A stretch of 64,000 bases of DNA from contig NZ_WELG01000001.1 in NCBI RefSeq assembly GCF_009184425.1, forward strand, positions 1,983,870 to 2,047,869, given 5' to 3'. The notes below the pieces were generated by a model. The model did not search any database, was not told the origin of the DNA, and saw only the letters and a list, made by a program, of their open reading frames with translations. Positions 1 through 7,586 of the stretch are shown here, one piece after another. The position numbers were made by a program, and so were the translations under genes. The number at the start of each line of letters is the position of its first letter. Positions within the stretch are counted from its first letter, which is position 1. The stretch is from Flagellimonas olearia (lineage in GTDB: Bacteria > Bacteroidota > Bacteroidia > Flavobacteriales > Flavobacteriaceae).

Positions 1-450
1 TCCCGAAGCTTTTAAGATTTCGGCCACGGAATACCCCAATAGGTTGTTTCGGATATGCCCCAAATGCAACGGTTTGTTGGTATTGGGTGATGAATATTCC
101 ACCATCACGGCATCTTTGGACCCCGCTTCGGCATAGCCATAGTTTTTTACGTCCTTGATGTTGTTGAAAAAATCGAGATAGTAGCCATCTTCGATAACGA
201 CGTTCAAAAAGCCCTGCACCACGTTGCACTTGGCCACCTCGTCCACATGCTCCTGCAAATAATCCCCGATTTGGGTGCCAATCTGTACAGGGTTCCCTTT
301 GATGTGGCGCAACAGGGGAAACACCACCACGGTGATATCCCCCTCAAAGTCCTTTCGGGTAGGTTGAAATTCCACTGTGGGAAGTTCCACTTGGTACAGT
401 TCTTTTACGGCCGCAATGACCTTCAGGCTCAAATCGTTCTGCAAACTCAT
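1..450 (-). CDS. argS: Arginyl-tRNA synthetase, N-terminal part (runs off left edge)
   Basis: Charges tRNA-Arg with arginine in the cytoplasm. The 150 visible codons begin at an ATG at 448-450 and cover the N-terminal additional domain typical of ArgS, then the start of the class I catalytic core. The core is marked by VEYSSPNTNKPLHLGHIRNN near residues 118-137, whose HLGH is the class I 'HIGH' ATP-binding signature in its ArgS context. The rest of the protein, including the KMSK loop and anticodon-binding domain, lies outside the window. The gene is divergent from the plus-strand gene at 557. A TAnnTTTG-type box sits about 20 bases upstream of the start. The identification is secure. Confidence 0.96.
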   Translation of the reverse strand, partial: MSLQNDLSLKVIAAVKELYQVELPTVEFQPTRKDFEGDITVVVFPLLRHIKGNPVQIGTQIGDYLQEHVDEVAKCNVVQGFLNVVIEDGYYLDFFNNIKDVKNYGYAEAGSKDAVMVEYSSPNTNKPLHLGHIRNNLLGYSVAEILKASG

Positions 451-470
451 CTCTAAAGCATTTCAGCCCG

Positions 471-478
471 CAAAACTA
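471..478 (-). promoter_or_regulatory. argS: Candidate -7 box for argS
   Basis: On the minus strand this reads TAGTTTTG, matching the Bacteroidota -7 consensus TAnnTTTG. It lies 21 bases upstream of the argS ATG, which would give a very short leader. There is no good TTTG at the expected 19-21 base distance upstream (only a TGTG), so this is a half match. Confidence 0.45.
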
Positions 479-556
479 CACATTTTTTTGCGCTTTTGTC
501 ACAGGATTCCTTTCCCCAAGCGTAACACATACACACATTTTTGAGTATTTTTAAGC

Positions 557-982
557 ATGCTTCTGAACGTCTCTTACTCCAACAAGGACATCACCCGAAA
601 AATTGACGAGTCGGTAGGCAAGCCTTTTCCCTTAAGGGAAAGGTTCTCCATGGGCGGTATTGGCTCCCCAAAACTCTTTATCACAGAAACCAGCATGGAA
701 ATCCAGAACCTGCTCATTTTGGACAACAACCTCAACACCTGCAACATAGAACTGCGACCCAAGGGCATCATTGTGCGGTTCCGTTCGCTGTTGGAAACCT
801 ACGGGCTCATTATCCCCTACTACAAACTGACCCTGTACAAAGGCGAAATGGCGGTGCATTCCATTCATATGGACCATCATTTCATCAAGGTCATGTCCGA
901 CACCAAGGCCGTTCAAAAGTTCTTTAAGAAGCTACTGGACCAGAAAGCAAACAACGCACCAACCTCTATTGAAGACCTATGA
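557..982 (+). CDS. Conserved hypothetical protein, 141 aa
   Basis: I do not recognise a named family. The protein has no signal peptide or membrane segment and looks like a small soluble alpha/beta protein. Alternating hydrophobic stretches (LLILDNNLNTCNIELRP, GIIVRF) suggest a beta-rich first half, and the C-terminus is basic and helical (KAVQKFFKKLLDQK). Its stop overlaps the next gene's start as ATGA at 979-982, so the two are almost certainly translationally coupled, and it may act on or with that membrane protein. The start at 557 is the first ATG of the frame and no ribosome binding site decides it. Confidence 0.75.
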   Translation: MLLNVSYSNKDITRKIDESVGKPFPLRERFSMGGIGSPKLFITETSMEIQNLLILDNNLNTCNIELRPKGIIVRFRSLLETYGLIIPYYKLTLYKGEMAVHSIHMDHHFIKVMSDTKAVQKFFKKLLDQKANNAPTSIEDL

Positions 983-1503
983 GTTTGTTTACAAAAAATC
1001 CGAGAGTCGACATAAAGCCCTCGCACATTGATCAAAAATTGCACCGTGCGGGATGGATGGTCGTGGCCTTCAATACGGTTTTGGTCCTTGCGGTCTACAT
1101 GGACCTGCCGGAGACCATCCCCACCCATTTCAATTTTCAGGGCGAAGTGGACGGGTACGGGCATAAATCCACCCTTTGGGTGATTCCCATCCTCAGTGCT
1201 GTGCTACACCTGATCATGGGGCTTGTTGTCATGAAACTGAAACCGTGGCTTATGAACTATCCGGTCAAGGTCACCGAGGAAAACGCCCCCAAACTCTATC
1301 CGTTGGCCCTTCGTATGCTTGCAGTGATGAACTTCTGTTTTGTGATAGGCTTTTTGATCACCACCGGGATCATCCTCCTAAAACTCAAGGGCTGGGTAGA
1401 CACCTTGGAAGTGAAACTTTTGATCGCCCTATGGGTATTCAATGGATTTCTACCGCTTTACTATGCCTATAGAATGGTAGTGGTGGCAAGAAAAGAGGTC
1501 TAG
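979..1503 (+). CDS. DUF1648-family membrane protein
   Basis: Predicted inner-membrane protein of 174 residues. After a short cytoplasmic N-terminus there is a hydrophobic helix (about 27-42) followed by LPETIPTHFNFQGEVDGYG, the hallmark of DUF1648, a domain found in SdpI-like and other Firmicutes/Bacteroidota membrane proteins. Three more hydrophobic segments follow (about 63-82, 112-134 and 143-163), giving four helices. SdpI relatives give immunity to a toxin, but this short four-helix form has no known function and none should be assumed. It starts inside the previous gene's stop codon (ATGA), so the pair forms a two-gene operon that ends in the repeat array. Confidence 0.82.
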   Translation: MSLFTKNPRVDIKPSHIDQKLHRAGWMVVAFNTVLVLAVYMDLPETIPTHFNFQGEVDGYGHKSTLWVIPILSAVLHLIMGLVVMKLKPWLMNYPVKVTEENAPKLYPLALRMLAVMNFCFVIGFLITTGIILLKLKGWVDTLEVKLLIALWVFNGFLPLYYAYRMVVVARKEV

Positions 1504-1551
1504 GTTCAATTCGAGTAAATCCGTGTCATTCGTGTCAAACCAAAAAAAAAC

Positions 1552-1631
1552 GTCATTTCGACATGAGATGCAAAGCATCGATTGAGAAATCCCAACTAAC
1601 CCATAGATTTCTCACATTCGTTCGAAATGAC
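1552..1631. repeat. Palindromic element, type A, copy 1
   Basis: This 80-bp unit has perfect 10-bp terminal inverted repeats (GTCATTTCGA / TCGAAATGAC) and an inner perfect 9-bp inverted pair (TGAGAAATC / GATTTCTCA). It also has a small nested hairpin, GATGCAAAGCATC, on the left arm. It carries no coding capacity. Confidence 0.85.
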
Positions 1632-1720
1632 AGAAGACATTGGAGAAAATCCGCGTAATTCGTGTCAAAAACCAAAAGAGATTTCTCGACTGCGCTCGAA
1701 ATGACAACAACAGGCAAAAC

Positions 1721-1799
1721 GTCATTTCGACATGAGATGCAAAGCATCGATTGAGAAATCCCAACCAACCATAGATTTCTCACATTCGTTCGAAATGAC
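1721..1799. repeat. Palindromic element, type A, copy 2
   Basis: This 79-bp copy is nearly identical to the unit at 1552-1631. The differences lie in the unpaired loop (CCAACCAACCATA against CCAACTAACCCATA). The arms and nested hairpin are unchanged. Confidence 0.85.
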
Positions 1800-1850
1800 A
1801 AATGCATTTGTGAAAATTCGTGTCATTCGTGTCAAACCATTACGCGTTTT

Positions 1851-1907
1851 GTCATCTTGAGCGCAGTCGAAAGGTGGACAAAACATCTCGACTGCGCTCG
1901 ATGTGAC
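1851..1907. repeat. Palindromic element, type D
   Basis: Inverted arms GAGCGCAGTCGA and TCGACTGCGCTC surround a loop of about 17 bases, again between GTCAT and GTGAC ends. The right half alone (TCGACTGCGCTCGAAATGAC) also occurs at about 1685-1704, 2181-2200 and, with one change, 7316-7335. Confidence 0.75.
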
Positions 1908-1920
1908 AAAAAAAGCAAAA

Positions 1921-2028
1921 CGTCATTCCGACATGAGTCCCGAAAGCGGTCGGGACGATTGAGAAATCTGAATCCAAAAAGAGATTTCCCACAACTCCTT
2001 CGACTTCGTTCAGGACAGGGCTCAGAAT
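1921..2028. repeat. Composite palindromic element
   Basis: It begins like type A (GTCATTCCGACATGAG), but the nested hairpin is replaced by GTCCCGA/TCGGGAC. The right arm is replaced by a CTTCGACTTCGTTCAGGACAG module that recurs in variant form at about 7488-7520 and 9260-9290. This shows that interiors are exchanged between elements. Confidence 0.65.
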
Positions 2029-2059
2029 GAAAAGTGATAGGACCATAACCATTCTCACT

Positions 2060-2127
2060 GTTATTCCCGCGCAGGCGGGAATCCACCAGCCCAAAACAAA
2101 ATGGATTCCTGCTTTCGCAGGAATGAC
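2060..2127. repeat. Palindromic element, type C, copy 1
   Basis: Two hairpins lie in series between GTTATTCC and GGAATGAC ends: TTCCCGCGCAGGCGGGAA and ATTCCTGCTTTCGCAGGAAT. The spacer reads TCCACCAGCCCAAAACAAAA. A second full copy lies at 7194-7260 and a half copy at 7560-7586. Confidence 0.8.
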
Positions 2128-2214
2128 ATAGAACATTCGAGTAAATTTGTGCCATTCGTGTCAAACCAAAAAGAGATTTCTCGACTGCGCTCGATGTGAC
2201 AAAAAAAGCAAAAC

Positions 2215-2293
2215 GTCATTCCGACATGAGGTGCAAAGCATCAATTGAGAAATCCCAACTACCCATAGATTTCTCACATTCGTTCGAAATGAC
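2215..2293. repeat. Palindromic element, type A, copy 3
   Basis: This 79-bp copy has a T-to-C change in the left terminal arm (GTCATTCCGA) that weakens pairing with the intact right arm. The inner TGAGAAATC/GATTTCTCA stem is retained. Confidence 0.8.
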
Positions 2294-2434
2294 ATAGAGG
2301 ATTCGAGCAAATTCGTGGCATTCGTGTCAAATCCCAAATACCCTGTTACAAATCCCCTCTTGCATCGTCTTACTCTAAATGCAACCCTTTGGCAGTTGCC
2401 CTGTCTTTATAAAAAACACATCAAAAACGAACAG

Positions 2435-3931
2435 ATGACCTTGCCCAACACCAAGATCTTCCCAATATTATGTTTCCTCATGGCCCTGCCCATGACCGCC
2501 CAGACCATCAGCTCCCGGCTGGTGGATGCCAAGACCCAAAAAGGCATTCCGTATGCCACGGTGCAGTATGGCGAACACCAAGGCACGATCACCAACGATG
2601 AAGGCCGTTTCAGCTTTACCTTGGAAGCCGCTTCCGCACCCGATTCCATCCATATCTCCTCCATGGGGTACGCCAAACAGGGCTTTGCCCTTGCCCAATT
2701 GCAGGACAGTGTGGTGCTGCTCCAGCCCAAAGCCATAGAACTCAGCGGCGTGTACGTGTTCGACAAGGAACTTACCGTGGACGAGATCATCGAGAAAATG
2801 GTGGAGCGCCTTCCGCAGAACATCAACAAGGAACCCGTGAAACAGCGCTTCTTTTTGCGGCAGTCCGAGCTGGCCACCATCACCAAGGTGGACTTCGGGT
2901 TTGAGGAATCCAGCATTGCGGAGCTCAATAAGGAACTCATGGACAGCATTGCGGCAAGCATCCCCAAAAATGCCAAAACCTATACCGAAAGTCTGGGCGA
3001 CCTCTACAAGCACAACGGCAAATACAAACTGGACATCATCAAGGCGGCCGACCTGTACGACAAGAACCAAGTGGGCTCCTTTGAGGAACTGGGCGAGCGC
3101 ATGCAGACCATTTTTAAGCAGAACATAAAACCGGATTCCTACCTGAAGATCAAATCGGGCATTTTTAGCCAAAAGGTGCAAGTAGATTCCATCCTCAGCG
3201 AAATGGCGGAGGAAGAGGCCCAAAACCTACAGGACGAAGTTGAAAAGGACACCATCTCCGGTCTGGTGGATTCCCAACGAAGCGCGTTCAAGGAACTACT
3301 GAACGAACTCTACTACCAAGAGGACAGCAAGTTGGACCTTACCCGAAAGACCCGAAAGTATGCCTTTACCCTGGCCGGCTATGCCGAAATGGACGATGCC
3401 GGAGTCTACGTGATCGACTACGAGCCCAAGCGGGGCAGTGCCGAGTTCAAGGGCCGCCTCTACATCAACATCGCCGACTTTGCCATTATGCGGCTGGATG
3501 TGCAGAACACCGAGCGTCTGCGCAATTTTAGGCTGCTGGGCATTACCTACCGCGAAGTGCTCTACAAGGGCACCATGCGCTTTGCCCAACTGCCCAATGG
3601 CAAGTACGACCTCCGCTTTATGGACTTTACCTTTGGCCGCTACTTTGCCGTGGACCGACCGCTAAAAGTGATTGAAAAGAACAAGCACGTAAAGGGCCGC
3701 CGCAAGCAGAACGAACTCTCGCTGAACATAGATTTTAGGATGAGCCCCACCCAAAAATGGGAATTGGTGGTGTTTGACCAAGAAGTGATGCCCGAAGACC
3801 GGTTTACCAACTTTAAAGAGGACAAGACCGTACGCGCCACCTATATGCCCACCTACGACCCCGGGTTTTGGCAAGGCCATACCATTATGGAGCCCAACCA
3901 AGCCATACGGGAATTTACTGTGGAAGAATAG
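2435..3931 (+). CDS. Secreted carboxypeptidase-like regulatory-domain protein
   Basis: Probable periplasmic or outer-membrane-associated protein of 498 residues. The frame is open from 2315, but the upstream 40 codons lie next to the repeat array and the natural start is the ATG at 2435. That start is followed at once by a signal peptide (hydrophobic core IFPILCFLMALPMTAQ). Next comes a carboxypeptidase D regulatory-like beta sandwich (about 25-95), recognisable from GIPYATVQYGEHQGTITNDEGRFSF and ISSMGYA. The long remainder is mixed alpha/beta without a motif I can name. Proteins of this layout are common in Flavobacteriia and of unknown role. No operon partner is evident. Confidence 0.82.
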   Translation: MTLPNTKIFPILCFLMALPMTAQTISSRLVDAKTQKGIPYATVQYGEHQGTITNDEGRFSFTLEAASAPDSIHISSMGYAKQGFALAQLQDSVVLLQPKAIELSGVYVFDKELTVDEIIEKMVERLPQNINKEPVKQRFFLRQSELATITKVDFGFEESSIAELNKELMDSIAASIPKNAKTYTESLGDLYKHNGKYKLDIIKAADLYDKNQVGSFEELGERMQTIFKQNIKPDSYLKIKSGIFSQKVQVDSILSEMAEEEAQNLQDEVEKDTISGLVDSQRSAFKELLNELYYQEDSKLDLTRKTRKYAFTLAGYAEMDDAGVYVIDYEPKRGSAEFKGRLYINIADFAIMRLDVQNTERLRNFRLLGITYREVLYKGTMRFAQLPNGKYDLRFMDFTFGRYFAVDRPLKVIEKNKHVKGRRKQNELSLNIDFRMSPTQKWELVVFDQEVMPEDRFTNFKEDKTVRATYMPTYDPGFWQGHTIMEPNQAIREFTVEE

Positions 3932-4044
3932 TTGTAAGGGTTGAGTTTTTAGTTCTCAGGTTCACCTTTCACCCAACACCTTTTACCCCACTTGTCATAT
4001 ATGACATGTACCCATCGCCGAAAAACGCTTTTCTTACTCCTATT

Positions 4045-4230
4045 ATGGAAAAAGACGAGACTTTTAAAGAATGGATTGTGGACGGCTACGGCTCTCCCGA
4101 AAAATTGGCCCAAATTTTAGAGTTTGGAATTTTTATGTTGTTCTTTTTGGAAGAAGACACCTTCTCCCGAAGGGAGGTGCAAGATGTGGTGGAAGCGATT
4201 AGGGGGATTATGATTGAATTGAGGGTTTAG
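4045..4230 (+). CDS. Small acidic hypothetical protein, 61 aa
   Basis: The frame from MEKDETFKEW to the stop reads like a real small protein. It is acidic and helical, with a hydrophobic centre (EFGIFMLFFLEEDTF) and an amphipathic C-terminal helix (VQDVVEAIRGIMIELRV). The frame is open further upstream, and an ATG at 4006 would give 74 residues. I prefer 4045 because the sequence between the two starts has no protein character. It is convergent with the nuclease-like gene that ends at 4250. I do not recognise a family, so any link to that neighbour is speculation. Confidence 0.55.
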   Translation: MEKDETFKEWIVDGYGSPEKLAQILEFGIFMLFFLEEDTFSRREVQDVVEAIRGIMIELRV

Positions 4231-4249
4231 TCCAATGCATTTTCACCAC

Positions 4250-6094
4250 TTACTTACGAAGAGCTTTAAGAATCCTTTCCTCATTGATTACGATATCTCT
4301 GAACAAAACATATGGAAACTCTTGATATGTGGAATCCTTAAATGCTTCAAAAATATTACGAAGTGATGCTGCTGGAACAAGTGATAGATTCATTTCAGTA
4401 TCCAGTTCACAGTCCGCTATAAAGTCATCGCTAAATTCAGGTGATACAAGTAATATCTTAGCAATTCTCAGGTTATTTTTGATAGCGAGATTTTGATAAG
4501 ACTTTAACTGCCTAGACACTGTACTAAATTTGTTATAACCCCTTTCTTTAACCGATTTACATTCAACTATAATTATTTCATCGTTACCTAGGTTCAAAAG
4601 AATATCCATCATATCCTTTTTTGTATTTAGTTGATTTCTAAACTTATCATCCACATTAAAACCTAGTCCTTTGAAAATAACTTTAGTCAGTTCTTCAAAT
4701 TTTAACCCAAGTTCGCTTTCCTTAATTGCAATCCCATTTTCCTTCAGTTGATTTAAATCACGATAAGCCACGTTTTCATAATTCTCCAAGTAAAGGTTTT
4801 CAACATCTTTATAAAATTCAAGAATATTAAGTATGTCGTCCCCTCGTTGTTTAATTCCATTTTCCCTAATAAACATTTTGAGGTCCTCCTTGGAAATCAA
4901 ATCAAGAATATCTCTAGGCTTTATGTTATAGTCAAGCAGAAAATCAGCTTTCAGAACATACTCCTCTTGAAATTGGAATTGTTCCCTTATCTGCATATTT
5001 AATTTTGGAAGAGTTACGTTGAGTTCAGACAAGAGCTTGTCAAAGCCATCCAAAGAAATTCCCACTTTCTCATCACGCTCAACATTATCAAAATACTTGA
5101 TTAGGCTTTCAATTTTTTCATCTAACGTAGCTCCTTTTAGATTCTTAATATTTAATCCTTTTTCACATAATTCATTAAGTATCTTTTTCCTTTGGGTTAG
5201 AGTACTATCTGATTTATAAATTTTTGAGAGCAATAAATTTGTGAATGGAACTCCCTCTTTTATTATTCCTTCAATTTTTTGAGAAAATGTATGGTTTCTA
5301 TCAATGTTATGCTCCCTTGCTATTTGATTTATTATGGGCTCTCTCAATAATTTGAGCGTTCTACGATAGAACTTTTCTGCAACTTCTTTTTCTCGAACTT
5401 CTCTCAATATCCTAACCATTTCATCCGCCACATAAATCGTATTCTCTTTGTTAGAATAAAATATAACTCCAATGTTCTTTAACTCTTTAATGACGTCTTG
5501 AATATCCTTTTTCTTAATTGGGAGTATTGAGTAATTAATCAATTTAATCTCCTCCTGAGAAAGGCCTAGTTGCTTGGATAGGGTTAGTAATATTGATAGC
5601 TCATCTGATGTTATTCTTGGGTCCCTATTACTTTCCACATCATTCTTATATGCTGTATAAAGACAAGACTTGTATATTTGATAATCTCGTTTTCTTATCT
5701 CACTTAAATCAGATTTTTCGTTCTCAAAGTCAGCATTTAGTGATTTAATTTTTGAATTTAAGTTTTTGATTTCTGCTTCATATAGCCGCGAGAACCAATC
5801 TTGTTTCATTATGCAGTTTCCATCTTTAATTATTATATCAATTAAGATGTCCAACTGTGATGTAATCTCTTGAAATTCAGATTTTATATGCTCTTTGAAT
5901 TCACTAGAAATCAGAGTAAAAATGTTAGCAATATTCTGACTATCAACAGATTTCAATCCCTTATCTGATGTAATCAGAATCTCATTAATTTCCTTTTTGT
6001 TTTTTGGATCCTTAGATATGATATTATCTATGATTTTAATGAAAGAGTTTTTTTCAATTGAGCCGAGTTTATCTAGTATTTTCTCTAACCTCAT
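4250..6094 (-). CDS. Putative PD-(D/E)XK nuclease with SAP-like segments (accessory, possible defence gene)
   Basis: 614 residues. The clearest part is the C-terminal region, about 460-560. It has FEELTKVIFKGLGF, then an Asp near 497 in MMDILL, then VECKS with Glu 511 and Lys 513, and a Gln at 529. This fits the Mrr/restriction-endonuclease-like form of the PD-(D/E)XK fold (E, D, ExK, Q). Upstream are short helix-turn-helix stretches that resemble SAP DNA-binding motifs (about 305-335 and 402-430). A winged-helix-like stretch lies at about 196-230 and a charged coiled coil at about 105-150. No helicase, methyltransferase or ATPase motif is visible here or next door. Base composition is visibly more AT-rich, with AAA/AAT/ATT-biased codons, than all neighbours, which suggests horizontal acquisition. 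Cleavage of foreign DNA is inference. Confidence 0.6.
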   Translation of the reverse strand: MRLEKILDKLGSIEKNSFIKIIDNIISKDPKNKKEINEILITSDKGLKSVDSQNIANIFTLISSEFKEHIKSEFQEITSQLDILIDIIIKDGNCIMKQDWFSRLYEAEIKNLNSKIKSLNADFENEKSDLSEIRKRDYQIYKSCLYTAYKNDVESNRDPRITSDELSILLTLSKQLGLSQEEIKLINYSILPIKKKDIQDVIKELKNIGVIFYSNKENTIYVADEMVRILREVREKEVAEKFYRRTLKLLREPIINQIAREHNIDRNHTFSQKIEGIIKEGVPFTNLLLSKIYKSDSTLTQRKKILNELCEKGLNIKNLKGATLDEKIESLIKYFDNVERDEKVGISLDGFDKLLSELNVTLPKLNMQIREQFQFQEEYVLKADFLLDYNIKPRDILDLISKEDLKMFIRENGIKQRGDDILNILEFYKDVENLYLENYENVAYRDLNQLKENGIAIKESELGLKFEELTKVIFKGLGFNVDDKFRNQLNTKKDMMDILLNLGNDEIIIVECKSVKERGYNKFSTVSRQLKSYQNLAIKNNLRIAKILLVSPEFSDDFIADCELDTEMNLSLVPAASLRNIFEAFKDSTYQEFPYVLFRDIVINEERILKALRK

Positions 6095-6167
6095 CCGATT
6101 ATTTATTTAATAATTAAAGAGTCTTATTGAAGTAAAATTAGGGGAGGGAAACTTCTAAATATCAACC

Positions 6168-6227
6168 CAATATAATATTTTTTACCAAAATATCTTACAA
6201 GGTATAGCGAGAAAGCCTATAGCGGTT
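6168..6227. repeat. 60-bp direct repeat, left copy
   Basis: The sequence from CAATATAATATTTTTTACC to CCTATAGCGGTT recurs in the same orientation at 7091-7150 with 6 mismatches in 60 and no gaps. The pair brackets the membrane-protein gene at 6293-6886. No homology is visible beyond the 60 bp. Confidence 0.85.
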
Positions 6228-6292
6228 TCAATAGGTACGCTTTAAAAATACAAAGGGTCAAACTTTGGCCCTTTCTTTTGGCTGTCTTTTCG

Positions 6293-6886
6293 TCATACCT
6301 TATAATCCACCATGGATTTCATGGTTCCCACGCCCAATGTCAACAGCACCAATCCAACAGCAAAGGCTCCACTCGCCAAGGCCAGGTCCAATCCATTGGC
6401 CCAATCGTATTGGCCAAGCCAGCCATACGGCTCTTCCCATTTGTCCAACGTCAAGGATTCAACCAAGAACACCAAGAAAAAATAAAATGAGACCATGACC
6501 TGCTCTATGCCCTTTTTTACAGTCTTTGCATAATGTATGTCGTCTTCAGTGAGAAGACCTCTATTGGTGAGAATGGTGTTTATCCTACCCATTTCGACAT
6601 GTGTAAATGAAATGAGAAAACTTACTACGGCAATGGCCAATGCGGCCATTGTGGCCGCCAAGGTTGTGTCCAAAGGTTCGTCAAGGCTGTTGTACCAACT
6701 TATGCTGCTTGGGGCATTGGTGGTTTTGGTTTCCGGGACCTCGTTGGGCTCTTCCGGGGGCAAGACCTCTTGCACCGCTTGGGGCACGGAATCCAATATG
6801 GAGTCCTTTTTAATGGATTGCCCAAAGGTACACACGGCAAAGATCAGGGTGCAGACCGCTATAACGCGTTTTGGTTTTGGTTTCAT
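6293..6886 (-). CDS. Hypothetical membrane protein, 197 aa
   Basis: It begins with a signal-like helix ending in CTFGQ (about 8-23), followed by a proline/glutamate-rich, probably disordered linker (PQAVQEVLPPEEPNEVPETK). Three hydrophobic segments come next, at about 76-96, 129-144 and 166-187. I recognise no family. The layout (secreted linker, then membrane helices) suggests an envelope protein with its linker in the periplasm. Base composition is closer to the genome average than that of the nuclease gene. Direct repeats of 60 bp stand on both sides of the gene, so it may be a movable or duplicated cassette. Confidence 0.65.
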   Translation of the reverse strand: MKPKPKRVIAVCTLIFAVCTFGQSIKKDSILDSVPQAVQEVLPPEEPNEVPETKTTNAPSSISWYNSLDEPLDTTLAATMAALAIAVVSFLISFTHVEMGRINTILTNRGLLTEDDIHYAKTVKKGIEQVMVSFYFFLVFLVESLTLDKWEEPYGWLGQYDWANGLDLALASGAFAVGLVLLTLGVGTMKSMVDYKV

Positions 6887-7090
6887 ACTTCAGTGCTTTA
6901 AAACGTTACTCTATTTTTCTACGCTATGTTCTGTTCCTTTTGGAACAGAACATCAAAAAAAAAAGCTTGCCATTATGCATGGGTATTTCCAGTCTCCGGT
7001 TTGGGGCGGTAGAACATCCTTGGCCATGTCCCATTCCTAGGACGGCATTTCAAAAAAAAAGGTTTTGGGGGAAGTTGTTAAAAGTTAGAC

Positions 7091-7150
7091 CAATATAATA
7101 TTTTTCACCAAATTATCTTACAAGATATGACGAGAAAACCTATAGCGGTT
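7091..7150. repeat. 60-bp direct repeat, right copy
   Basis: It matches 6168-6227 in the same orientation at 54 of 60 positions. The two copies lie about 0.9 kb apart, and only the membrane-protein gene lies between them. Confidence 0.85.
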
Positions 7151-7193
7151 GACAAATCGCAATAAACACTATTCAATGAACAATGGCCATCTT

Positions 7194-7586
7194 GTCATTC
7201 CCGCGCACGCGGGAATCCACCAGCCCAAAAGAAAAAGATTCCTGCTTTCGCAGGAATGACATAAGGCATTCGTGAAAATTCGTGCCATTCGTGTCAAACC
7301 CCGAAAAGAGATTTCTCGACTGCGCTCCAAATGACAAAACCAGGCTAACCGTCATTTCGATATGAGATGCAAAGCATCGATTGAGAAATCCCAACTACCC
7401 ATAGATTTCTCACATTCGTTCGAAATGACATAGAGGATTCGAGAAAATTCGTGCCATTCGTGTCAAACCATAAAAGATTTCTCACAGCTCCTTCACTTTA
7501 TGCTCAGGACAGGGCTCGAAATGACAAGTGCAGATTTCCTGTTATCTTCGAAAAAACAAATGGATTCCCGCCTGAGCGGGAATGAC
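7194..7586. repeat. Second repeat array
   Basis: It contains a type C element at 7194-7260, linkers starting near 7261 and 7431, a type A element at 7351-7429, a CTCCTTCACTTTATGCTCAG module at about 7490 and a half type C hairpin at 7560-7586. Together with 6887-7090, in which I see no gene, it fills the gap before the BCCT transporter. Confidence 0.82.
7351..7429. repeat. Palindromic element, type A, copy 4
   Basis: This 79-bp copy has intact terminal arms GTCATTTCGA / TCGAAATGAC and an intact inner stem. It is almost the same as 1552-1631 and 1721-1799 although more than 5 kb away. Confidence 0.83.

Larger units (their letters stand above)
1511..2332. repeat. Repeat array: palindromic elements alternating with a direct-repeat unit
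   Basis: The whole gap between 1504 and 2434 is repeats. Two unit types alternate. The first is a hairpin element bounded by GTCATTYC...GRAATGAC terminal inverted repeats, with interchangeable interiors. The second is a linker of about 30 bp reading roughly ATTCGAGAAAATTCGTGCCATTCGTGTCAAACC. Linker copies start near 1511, 1641, 1811, 2135 and 2295. The open frames that cross this region follow the repeats and carry no protein-like signal. Elements that can be cleanly bounded are listed separately. Confidence 0.85.

Noticed and set aside
1553-2164. Open frames of 84-110 codons on the minus strand across the first repeat array
   Set aside because: They translate the repeats (the same peptide phrases recur), have no start context and appear again at the other arrays. 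They are by-products of the repeat sequence.
1511-2332. Possible CRISPR array
   Set aside because: Repeat lengths vary, the supposed spacers are themselves repeated, the elements have terminal inverted repeats and interchangeable interiors, and no cas gene is nearby.
2315-2434. Upstream extension of the carboxypeptidase-regulatory-domain protein to an ATG at 2315
   Set aside because: The added 40 residues come from the end of the repeat array and would bury the signal peptide inside the protein.
2468-3223. Long antisense frame of 251 codons within the carboxypeptidase-regulatory-domain gene
   Set aside because: It mirrors the codon structure of the sense gene, and its translation shows no family motif or signal peptide.
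6168-7150. Insertion sequence or integron between the direct repeats
   Set aside because: No transposase or integrase frame, no terminal inverted repeats and no target-site duplication are visible.
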